DNA of 64,000 nt from Galaxea fascicularis (Eukaryota; Cnidaria; Anthozoa; Scleractinia; Euphylliidae), in contig OX419346.1 in the NCBI GenBank assembly GCA_948470475.1, forward strand, positions 5,498,495-5,562,494, given 5' to 3'. The translations under genes and the position numbers were made by a program. Of the stretch, positions 14,001 through 26,600 are shown piece by piece. Below the pieces are notes generated by a model. That model did no database searches. It was not told the DNA's origin and saw nothing but the letters and a program-made list of their open reading frames with translations. Numbering within the stretch: the stretch's first letter is position 1; every line of letters begins with the position of its first letter.

Positions 14001-14611
14001 CTTCTCAATATGGCATTCTGAAAAAGGAAGGTGATAGCTTCAGCGTTTTCTCCACCTAACCCGTACTGCACAAGTTAAAGAAATGTTTAGACAACGAACA
14101 AAGGAAGTGAGGTCCGTTCACCCCTCCTCTCCACCAAACTAATTTGCATGCCACACCGACTACCCCAAGGGTGACAAATCGTTGTCTATAAGTTCGCATA
14201 TGACGAGAGTTCGAATAAGTTTTTGTATATATTTTACTGTTTACTGTACTGTTTAACAAACATATTCTATTTGTCACTGCGTGTGTAATCTGATAATGTG
14301 CAAGAAAAGAATGAAGAAGGACACCTACAAACGAGTAACGTAACGGTCAAAATTAAAATTTCAAATTACGTCCTAAAATGGCCGTTTGCCCCCACAAAGG
14401 ACTGGACCTACCCATAACTCACTTGGAACTGATCATAAGCAAAATGGTGTATTGATGTTCTTACCACGTTTTGACGTCCTCCGTGCGTTATCAAGAGTAT
14501 TCACGCTCTGGCAAATGGAATCTATTTATTTCGTACCTTGTTTTTGTTTTTTTGTTTTTTTCACTTTTTTTGACTTATCCGTACGTCTATTTAACAAATA
14601 AATAAAGGGGG

Positions 14612-14647
<36 letters not shown>

Positions 14648-17600
14648 GAAGTAGTACACAAAAATTTGGTATTATCAACAGAGTTGACCACCGAACACCG
14701 TACCGTACAGCTTTTAGAATCCCTGTACGGTAGTCAATTTACATTTATCAACTCTGTTGATAATACCAAATTTTTGTATTTAACAAACAGATTCCACGTT
14801 GCCGTGTGTCTGTTCAGTAATAGATCACAGATGACGTCAAATTGTGGTAAGAACAAAAAAGTGGCACACGAGGGGAAAGCCGAATCTATTTGTTTTATAT
14901 AATAAAGAAACATTTGTGTCTCGTTTAGTGGGCGCTCGACTGAGACTGCTCGAGTTCAAGTCATTTTGTTTGTGTTTTTTTCTCCTTCTTGCTTTTGGAA
15001 TTTGTCTACGTATCCATTCACCCAATCTGGTAAAATGTCCTCCAAATTTTAAAAAACGTTCCTCCATTTTATTAAAACAGAGGGAAACGTTTTTAGTGAT
15101 GACCTGATCCGTGCGTCTGTCCACTGATAGATCATAAGTAAGAACCAATCAAAATGCGTGCATAATGCAGCTTATTATAAAATTTAACGCAAACTCAATC
15201 TGGACCAATCAAATCGCGAGGTTTCTATTGTATAAATAAATATAGCCAATCTTACCTGGACTTCTGGTGGTCGCTTAGGATGATTGCCCTGAAAACAGCA
15301 AAGATTTCACCCTTTATTATTAAACTGCATTGATATTCAACAAACATGGCAGAAAGACTATAACCACGAAAAAGAGTCATTCAGAGACGTGAAAACAGCA
15401 CTTACCTTACTTAATCGTCTAAAAATAAGTTTATCCTTTGCCAATAATTGCTTGTACTTTGTATAGATGCCTGGAAATGAGGAAATTGCTACATTGTAAG
15501 CACAGCACTCACGGAAAGGGCAACTTCATAAAACAATAAGTTTATTGAGCAAAAACAATCACTCTGCGAGTGCATTATGGGTTTCAGTTCATTTCTTTGC
15601 CGCCTTCTGCAAAACAACAGCGTGGAAGACCAAATTCATGGTTTCTGGCAAGGGCGCGATGGCGATGCAAATTTCCCTTTCGCAAACGGTCGTTGCCATT
15701 GTTAAGACACTTAACCAATTTTTCAACTGGTAGAGAAAGTTTTCTTATCAAAAAATAGGAATTCCCAATCCAGAATTGAACCTGGACCCTTCACTTGCCA
15801 TGCTCTTTCCCTAACCACTACACTACCCCGCTGATCGGCCACAGACTCCCAAAAACGTTAAGTATATACTATATATTAACTGGCTTTCGTAACTGATACA
15901 TCTAATAGTATAACAGGCCACCCTAGCCCTATCCCGAAATATTAACGCAATTTAACTAGGGCCTAAACGTCGCCTTTTCTAAGACGATTTAAAACATTAC
16001 ATCTGCCCTACTAAAGGCTTGGTTAACAATGATGGCATCGACCGTTAATCAATACGCGAAATCCTTCAGTCGAAGTATGTAATGATTCTAACTCAAACAT
16101 ACTATACTGCCTTATTACACAAACGCAAAATGGTAAAACTCTAAGCACAGGTCAGGGGTTCTTGTTTTAGAGAATTCTTTGTTCGTTTATTTGTTTGCTT
16201 GTTTTTTATTGTTTTTTCTTAGTTTACGTTTTCTTTGCGGGGTTTCTAACCTTCTGAACATAACTGCTAGGTAGTGTTTCACTTGCACTTAAACTTAAAA
16301 CGTATGATACAACAAATATTTCCTTCAATTTTTGGAACCACAATGTCAGTACCTGGCTTTGATGATAATGTCCTTTTAGCATTCTGGCCAACACCAGGCG
16401 ATTTTCGAGACGAAATTACTGAAAAAAAAGGGAAATTAAAATTGGAGTTTACTTTGTGTAGGCAAAACTGCTGAGCAGTACTGTCCTCTGGTGCTGTTTA
16501 TTATGATCAACAAGGTGGTTCTAACTTTTGAGTCTGTGGATGAAATCCTAACGTGTGACCATTCAAATGAAAGCTTCTGAGCGGTACTTTCCTGTGGTGC
16601 TGTTTATTATGCTGTACAAGATGGTTCTCAGTTTTGAGTCTGTGGATGAAATCCTGAAGTGTGACCATTCAATGAAATGTTCTTTCCTGTGGTGCTGTTT
16701 ACGATGCTGTGAAAAGTGGTTCTAACTTTTGAGTCAGTAAATGAAATCCTGAAGAGTGACCATTCAAATGAAAGCTAATGATCAGTACATGTGTACTTTC
16801 CTGTGGAACTGTTTAGTGGCTGTACAACATGGTTGTTACACACTGTCCTTTCGACTCTGTGGACGAAATCCTAAATGAGGGCTACTGGACAAGACTTTCC
16901 CGAAGAATCTTAGCAGCCAAGTAATAGCAGTAGGTTTGAAGAAAGACTGGACTCACTTTTAACAGTTAAGTGAAACTCACCGAGGTTTGACATTTCTCCT
17001 ATTCTCACCATATGTGGCCAGTGTTGAAGAGTTTTTGCAAAGAAAGGATTTGTGACACCAAGAATTACTCCAGGGCTGAAAAATATAACACCGTGTTGTC
17101 ACACTCACAGATCATCTTTTCGCACCTCAACATCAGCTAGAACTATTGTCGGCCCTTTCTTTTACGTCAAACGCACTATTTTCAGACACCAGGAATCTTG
17201 ATGAAGAGAACAAGACTTTTAAATTTGAAAGACATGTTTCGGCAACTCCTGTGCCATCGTCAGTTTACGGATGGAATTACAATGATGAACAATATATAGC
17301 GGAAAATTAGAATCTTATAACAATGGTATGATACAGCAACTAATTACAATTGTTTCATGTAAATCTTAATCTTTCTTTGTAATTAGTTGCTCTATCATGT
17401 ACCTTCTCGTTTGAGAAGGTGCTTGAAATCTGGAGCTAACAGGAGAGAAATGAGCTAATTTCAAGCAGGGTTCTTACATTTTTGGCAAAACCCTAATTTC
17501 ACTCCGACGTTTGCCGTTTGGCGTAAACGTTAATCTCTCTAATTTCAGCCATAAAAGTTGACCCGTTTGACCGTACACAAGCAACGTTGCCCGGCACGGG

Positions 17601-20600
17601 AACGTATTGGGTACTCCTACAAATGTATGTTGTTCTCGTCCGACCATAACTTACTTCACGTATTCCACGGCTTTTCAACTTTTTTCAAGAGCTCTCTAAA
17701 ATCTGTAACACAGCCAAATTTGGGAGTCGTTCCTATAAAATCGAAAGTTATACATGCAGCTTCGCAAAGTCGTGAAATTTTACGGGCGTTTGTAAGCAGG
17801 GGAGCAAGTTTTAAACGGCTGTAAAGTTTCCCAACTTTGTAGAACCATATTTTCGCTATTTTGCAAGATCTGACTCTAAAACTCGGCCACTGTACTAATT
17901 TCCAGGCGTTCTTTACTTCGACAGATTTCCGCCACCTTGTGAAAATCAAGAGTTGCAAACTGAATCAGTGCAAGGATCTATTACTTCAACACTTACGGGG
18001 CTTGTGTTCTTGTGGTGTATTCTTTGAACTCTGTGTCGTGTATCGTAAAGAAAGGCCTGTAATCTGAGCAGTAGTGAAGTGGAGAAATCAAACTGGAAGA
18101 GAAAAAGCATGGGCAATTTTTTCAGTCTAAGAACAAAACAAACAATTCGGCTGTCACAGTATCTCTTTCTCCTTCCTACCACCAGCGAGTTCCTACTTCA
18201 TTTCTAACTCCAACGTTTTTGAGTTATTTTGTAGTGAGGGTTAAAGGTCTTTCTACGAGGATCACATCTTTTATCTACGATTACCACATATATCCACATT
18301 TAGAATTTAGCAGTGGGTAGCGTTTTTAAACCTTACTCGGGATAACAAAAGCTAAATTCAAAATCATTTTGTAACTCTATTGGCTCACTGGTTTAGTACT
18401 AAAACAATTATTTGCCTCACTGTCGCAGGCCTATGGTCGATATTTCCACCACTAGCCACCGACACTGGGGTGAATCATTTTGTTAAATAGCCATCCACAT
18501 TATTACCTCTTTTTACACATTCAAACAAAGGATTTGAACCTCGCTCTGCTCGAGACATGCTTAAATGTGTGGACTCGTTTCTATACAAACTGTGAGGTGT
18601 GTTAATGTGGAAAGCACTTTCATGAAGGGTTAACACTTCAAACATCAGCTCGTAAATCTCCAATGGCGGCTTAATCTAACCAGATCATCTCATTTGATAA
18701 AACCACACGCACTAAGAACCATCCTTTGATAATCGGATTCGGAAAGAATTGATTTTAGTTTGTTTACCTCGCTAAGGCTTGAACCGTTTCAGAGCAAGTT
18801 GTGGGAGAAGGAGCCATAACAACTATGGGCTAAATCAAAGAAAGATATTATCAATATCAGAAGAAGGGCTGACTTTTATGCAGTTATAAAATACACTGAC
18901 AAAGAAGGGGGTTGAAGCAAAGTCGTACCAGAGAGATTCTGCTGTTTTGGTCATAACTGCTCAAAATATTTGACAAGTCGAAGCACGATTTTTCAGACTA
19001 AAAAATGCTCATGAAAAGATTGTTGAGAAGAAAAATATTCAGTGATTCTAATACTATAATGGAAGTTGTCCCTAAATATGGAGTGCTTATGGTGGAGTTG
19101 AAATTTGAAATAAAGGTTTAAATTAACTACAGCTGAACCTGTGTTTGCGGACGTTTCCCTTATACGGACGCCTCTCATTTGCAGACTCCAAATCACCGTG
19201 CTGTGTACACCTTTTCCTACCCGAAATACAAGGGAATAATCCGCCCTTAAATCTGACGATTATTGTTTACTTTGGGAGCAAGGCGACCACCGCGTTTGAC
19301 AACGGTCGTTTTCCATGCTACAGACACCGCAAAAAGCACGCCTTGTTTTCTAACTGAAAAGTTTACAACTTTCAGTGTATTCTCCAGTTTTGTATTTCAC
19401 TTATTGCTTGTCTTAAATAATAGACTGAATCTTTAACAACAAAACGCCACTCTATAATCTCAAGGAAGGCCTGTCCTAATATTTCCAAATTAGTGGCAGT
19501 TTTGTTCAGTGCACTTCACCAAATTCTTCAATTTTCTCTCTTATCGTGGTCCTAAGGCCATAAGTATGCATGCACAAGTATCGCGCCATTCTACCCGATG
19601 ATTTATCCCTCAAACTCTTTTTCATAATCTCCCGTATGAGGAACAGAACACTTCTTTGAGGTACCAAGGGATCGAACAGATCCCTTGAAAGTCGGTAGCT
19701 CCACTTCGTTAACAGTTACGCCATTTAGGGACAGCGTACAGCTGCTTACAAGATTCTGCTGTGTCCAGCCACGAACACATCCACTTGTTTTTCACTTTGC
19801 CCATGCGACACAGAAGTACAAATCCGATTAAGTTAATGTAAGGCTCGACTGACACGACCCTCTCAACCATGACTCAAGTCTTAGTTAAAACTCCTCCATG
19901 GAAGCGGACGCTTATGTTCAGTCCCAATTACGGTTGCCTGCTTAGCGGTTATAAGACGTTTAGCTTAAAAGTTTGAAAGGTATGTAAGGTTTCATTTGAA
20001 CATAATTGTATGGTTTACTTACCTCATTGGTGAGGACCAATTCCCATAAAAGATGAATGTGTGGAAGCACGGATTGAAGGCATCTGCAAGGACAAACACA
20101 GAACAACGTATGCACCTATCAATGTTAAGCCTCAGGGTGGGGGGTGGGGCTACCGACGGGAAATTGATTGAGACGGCCTTCCCCTGGGTAGGGATTTTGA
20201 TATTTACGCGTTGCCCCAGGGTCCGAAATTCAATTATTAAGTCCTGACTCTGATAGAAAAAGTTACCCCAGAGAAGGGAAATTGACATTCAGTAGGTGCC
20301 TGGGGGTGGCGAATTTGACTCTGGCTTCCATATAAACGTCAAATTCCCCTGGGTTTCCCCCCCCCAACCCCTCACATTGGGGCTAAACATTAATTGTTGT
20401 ATTAGTACATCATAGGGTTCTCCTTTTATCCTTTTATGCAAGTGACAGGTGATTTTCGCCTCCTATGGACAACAAAACAGGTTGGACTACAACTCTGACT
20501 TTCATCATGAAAGACATAAGAAAGTTTTCATTTTTTTCTGTGATTTCTCCAATAATTATTCTCCTTTCTTCTACTCCAACTGTTTGAAAAGGAACATTCG

Positions 20601-23600
20601 GGTCGTGTGACTAAAGAATTAAATTAATTTGAAAGAATCACATGTAGTAATTCCAATAAACCCTTTAACCCCAAAGAGTGATCAGTGTATAATTTCTCCT
20701 TATGATAACACTGCTCAATCAAACATAAGGATTGTGAGAAAAAAGGAAGTGATCAACAAGTAACAAAGGTCTTGATTGTTTAACAAATTCTCCTCATCAT
20801 CACCATACAAAATGTTTAGAGAACGGTTTGGAGAATATACATGTTCATATTTGGCTTTAAACAGTTCAAAGTTACCTAAATATGTCTGGATCCTTCAGAG
20901 TTGGGATAACTTTGGGTGAAGGCATTTGAGGCTGAAATTGAAACAAAATCAACAAAATCCCTCCACTCTCTATCTATACTAAATTAATCCTACCCTAACA
21001 TGGAGGGGTGGAGGAGAGTAGGGCAAGGGGGGGGGGGGGGGAAAGGGATTGCAGGGGAAGGGAGGGAAGGGTAGGAGATAGGTTTCTGGAGTGTGACTCA
21101 AGAATAGTTTTACTCCGTTGATCAAACCAAATTTTCAAGTGGAATCACCATTACTTTCACTTTCCCTTTTTAATGTTGCCTTTGGGAGCAGCTTGAAAGC
21201 TTTTAATGGCTTACAGTGATCAATTTCATACATATAGAGCCCTGCATGTACACTTCAAAGGCTTGCCTAATAACTGTGAAATATGGAAAATGTGCCAAAA
21301 ATGTACACTTCAGAGGCTTGTCTCATAACTAGGTGCAATATGGAAAATGTGCCTAAAAACGAATTTCCCCTAAATTACTCCAAATAGTACATGGACAATA
21401 ATGTCATAGTTTTGTGTGTCGTGACAGCTGCTACCAGGGATGCCAGGAAACTGGTCAGGAATAATGACTGTCTTAATTTTAGTGAAAACCAAAATTTATG
21501 TTTTTGTCAGTGCTACCTATAAATTTATTATGGTACCACTTGAGAAAAGTTGTTTAAGAAACAAGAAAATTGGGATCATTTTGAGCTTCTTCATGACCTG
21601 CGTGCTTAACACAGCTGGTTGCTACTGTAGCTGGTAATCATGTGGTACACTGATCTCTGTGTCTCATACTTCCCCGATCAAAGTTCTGTGCAGAGTTGAT
21701 TTACAGTGAAAATTGAGCTGAAAGTGATTTGATTTTAACTCACAACAATATGAGGAATGAGAGGATTGTCTGGTGAAGACACAGCTCCAGGCTTGTCCCC
21801 TCTGGAGGGAACTCTCACCTAAAAAACGTCATGGCATTACTCAAGTCAGTATTTCTACTAAATAGACATAAAGATTGTTTAATTATAAACCATAGTTACT
21901 TGTAGTTGCTTGAAGAAAATAAACTCCAAAATTCTAACTCGCAAACAGAAAGTAATGTGGTTACACGTAGATTGCACATAGTTCTCTTTATGGATGATAT
22001 ATATGAAATAAATCATATATGAACTGCGGATGTGAAATCAAATGAAGGCTGATACTCACAGTTGTGAATGCAATTAAGCAATTGCATAAAGAAGCCTGAA
22101 AAAAATTCAGTCTTCATTTTATTTCACATCTGCAGTTCATATATGATTTATTTCATATATATCATCCACATTCATCTCTTTCACAGGAACATATGAACCT
22201 ACAATTGACCTGCTCCCAACATCAGTGGCTTTATAGCTCAGTTGGTCACAGGTTCACAGGTTCAAACCCAGTTGAAGTCCTGATTATTTTTCAGGCTTCT
22301 TTAAGCAATTGCTTATTGCAATCGCAATTGCATTCACAACTGTGAGGATCAGTCTTCATTTGATAGTTCTCTTTGTTCCTATTGGATAAGTAAGGAGCAA
22401 CAGATTTTTTGACTGTTGGTTATCAAAACTATATCAAGGCATTCCTGAGGATGCTTGATGTTACAAGCTAGTTAATGAAGAGCCTAGAGTAGAAGGGGTG
22501 GATGTGCAATTTCAGGATTGATTTCAAAATTGATTAAAATGGATTGATGGTTGCATAATAGACTGGTGGAGAACTGTCCAGAGGGAGGGATAGATGGATG
22601 GATGGACGGATGGACAGACGGACGGATGGAAAGATGGATGGATGGATGGGCAGAGGGACGGATGGACAGACAGACAGACGGACGGACGGATGGACGGATG
22701 GATGGACAGACGGACGGACAAACAGATGGATGGATGGATGGAGGGACAGACAGACGGATGGATGGAGGGACAGACAGACGGAGGGATGGATGGACAGACG
22801 GACAGACGGACAGACGGGTGGATGGATGGATGGGTGGATAGATGGATGGATGGACAGACGGACAGACAGATGGATGGATGGATGGACCAATGGACGGACG
22901 GACGGATGGACAGACAGACGGATGGACAGATGGACGGACGGACAGTTTGTTGTTTTTCGGTCCATTGCATGGATGGAACAGTAGGTATATGTATGCAGGA
23001 AGGATGAGCAGACAGCTGAATGAAAGGATAAATTAAGGATGGACAGATTGAAGGATGCACTGACTCACAATAATTTTTTTACCTGCATCACATTCCCCAT
23101 GAGAGGTAACTGCAGTGTGTGACCTGCCTCTGGATACGGCCACTGATCAATATCATGGCAAACTGAAACAAAATATATTGCATTGGAAATAAAACTGTCA
23201 CGTATACAGATTTCTCAAATGATATTGCACAGGACAATACCTGAGTAAGCAATATTGGCTTGCCATGCAGAGCCTTACAAAATTTAAATTATGCAAGAAA
23301 ATCAAGGATACTGTCACTAGAACTTAGAAATGGTACCAACAGATCACAATGTTTCAAAAGAATAAAACAGTCCCTTTCTGATTAACATGCAGCTGGAAAT
23401 TGCTACTCGACTATTAGTTAAAGGTCAAATGCTCAAACCTGCTTCTAAACTGAGTTCTCCATTCTCAAAGTAACTTGGAGCTGTAAGCTGAATCTGCAAA
23501 AGAAATGCCAGGACTCTAATTTAAGTTGTAATTATTTGAATTAAAGTGTATTTATAACAACAATAAAGTTGTATTTAAGTCAATTTTTACAAGTAAAGCA

Positions 23601-26600
23601 GAGATTATAAAGCTTCAACTTTTGTGTTGCAAGTTAAGGGCCCTTAGACCTATCTTTCTAGACTGTTGCTCAGGAAATTATTTGTGGCATAACTTGGAAT
23701 CCTTTTGTTACATTGTGTTTCACAACACAGCACTTTATATCAACATCAATCAAATAATGGCATCACTGGACCACACCCATGATCATGTGACCAAAAACGA
23801 AAAAGTCTATAATCTTGGCAGCGAAGCATTATTACTGCCATTTTCCCTTGGATATAAGATCTTTATATAAATTCACATTGGACTATGCTTAAGATTTTGC
23901 TAAATCATCAAAACTACTGGTAACTTACCACCTCAGAAAACAAGTTAACATAAGGCAACCTTGAAATTAAGACAACCGACTAAAACAAACACAAAATTTA
24001 AAATTAGCAACCTTTATTCAAAACCAATACACTTAATCGGACACAGAATGTCTATCACATGCTTATAAGAGATCACCAGTATACATGTCTGTACAACGAA
24101 CTAAGTTCAATTGATTTCAGTGGTTCCAAATTTGCCGACCCTATGAGAACCTGCCCTCCCTGCCACCGGCCACCTAAACTGCTTTTACTTCCCAATAGTG
24201 ACCATAATCTATCTTCTCCTTACCACATTTTGGGTCGACCCAAAAAAAATTTAGAAGGGTTTGTATGGAATTTTGTAAGCATAATTGGGCTACGATCTCA
24301 GAGACAATTTGCCCCCAAATGCTCATTTTTGGCAAGTAGGTAGGCCTCTTGAACATTGTTCTTTCAGAATATCCTGACAAATCCCATAATTTCAGAAATT
24401 TCATTTTTGTGACGTCACACTTTAGTACTCTATTAAAGAGTTTATTAATAAATCAGGCCATCTGATAGGATGCACAAAAAGATAACAAATTATGCAGAAA
24501 TTTCCGGTCAGATTGTGCAGAAAACACACCAGATTATGTGGAAATTTAAACAATTTTAGTTATAAATTTGATTTTCTTCTTATGTGTGGAAGATTCAAGA
24601 TGCTTAATTGTCAATGTCAGATTTCCTCACATGGTATGGCTGAGCACTAACCTAGGTTCCAATACTACATGTACCTTCTGGAAGTAGCCTCTTTGGATGG
24701 ATGGGTCCTTCACTTGGCGGAAGTAAGCGAAACCATAAAAATGGGAAGGATCACTCTAGAATCAAGAACAATACCATTAATAAGTAATGTGAGCAAAAAA
24801 ATATAATTTAACCATCGCCAATTGATGAGCTTGTTAGCTGGTGCCATAGAGGTTGGCCAGATCCTAAGCAATTCAGGTGCAGCAGGGAGGTAACCATGGC
24901 AGCCCTGTGAGCGGGAACCACCCCAGCCAGCAGCCGCCAACAGGCACCATCACACTGAAAGAAATTCAGTGGAATACTTACCACTTACCATATTTACCAA
25001 CAGATGGGAGGGAATGGGGCCAGAATCCACAAAAATTTGCTCAAAGAACTAAGCAAAGACTGAATTAATCTACAAAGATTTGCAATGGCTGAATGAATTG
25101 GCAAATATTGGCAAACAATGATCTGCAGCGTTCGCTCGAAGCAAAGCACGTGTAATCCATCCCTGCAAATTCTGCGGGTACCCACCCCACAGATTACTTG
25201 CACAAATGAGCAAGACCGCTGGCGGCATTGGATCGAGTTTAACCTCACCTAAATTGCATTTAGCCACATTCAATTAAAAATTAATTATGTCATTAAACTA
25301 CTATGTCCAAATTTATGTACTGACTTTGTTTTCAATATGTTGAAATTATCAATCATTAATTGCCATGGCGATGGCAGGTCTTTGTGGAGACCACACCACA
25401 CTATAATACAATGATGTAGGTAATGAAAATCACAAAGCCAATAAACTGTCATACTCTGTAAGCTAAAGGGACTTCATCTTCATATCTCCTCATAAGCTGG
25501 CTCTTTTGGCAACTGCGAGGACTACACCTGATGCGAAAATGGAACTGAGTGTCTCCCATGCATCCTACAAGTCACAAAAGCAATAAAAATTATTTCAATA
25601 AAAAAATAACCCAAATCTGATTGAGCGGATAGACATCTTTTCCAACCTCCCATATCCCAGACACAAAGCAAGCTCAACATAGGAAAAAATACACTTTACT
25701 AATTAAAATTGTAAACCATTAGTGACTTTTACTTACCTGAGTTTGAGTCAGGAAAGGCCAAATAACAAACATTCATTTTCTATTAAAAAAAAATAAAGTT
25801 AAAAATGATATTTCTTATTAATATGTAATGGTTTCTAAGTGAGACGTAAGTTTACTTCGAATGGCTATATTAACCCTGACTCTGACTTACAGGTACAGTG
25901 TAACTAAACAAATATTCTTACCATACACTGTAAATTGTTACATAAACTCCTTAATATGTAAAACACTGGCATAACTTTGTAACATTGCTACTGGGCTACC
26001 CACACTGAAGCTGGGGGATGGAAAACCCTGACAGAAAACCCAGACCCTTAAGATTCAGGTTGTAAGTGGAGTACAAGTCATTCATTACATGTATATTATT
26101 TTATAAAATAGATAATGCAAACCTCATGTTTTGATTGGTCTAGAGAAGTTTGCAATTTAAGTATCGACAAATGCATGATGATCATATCATGAGTGAAAAA
26201 AAGTAAATAGATTCCATTTGACAGTGCATCTGTACTATGAGAATGTACAGAGGACATCAAAATGTTGTACAAATATCAATTGCACTACTCGCCTGTGGCT
26301 TGTAGCGTACAGTGTAGTTCTTTGTTCTTATCCTGTCTTGACGTCAGCCCTGCATTTTTTATATTATCATACTAGTACACACACCAGGGCTGTGCTCTAG
26401 CGGCGCCCGGTCACCCCTGGCGACTTACTTTTGCCATTGGGCGACCAGGAAATATTAGTTTTTGCACCAAACTTATATGCTGGGTGCCCTGGATTTCAAA
26501 GGTTTAGAGGTTTGGGTGCCCAACTACTTTTCTTAGAGCCCAGCCTTGCACACCTGGCCAAATGGAATCTATTTGTTAATTAAGTTAAAAAAACATGCTG

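Noticed and set aside
22235..22300. Functional tRNA gene
   Set aside because: A and B boxes are present but the anticodon arm and acceptor pairing are missing; SINE-derived.
22524..23060. Long overlapping open frames on both strands (SIHPSVCPS and DGWTDGQTD types)
   Set aside because: They come entirely from a tetranucleotide satellite that lacks stops in several frames.
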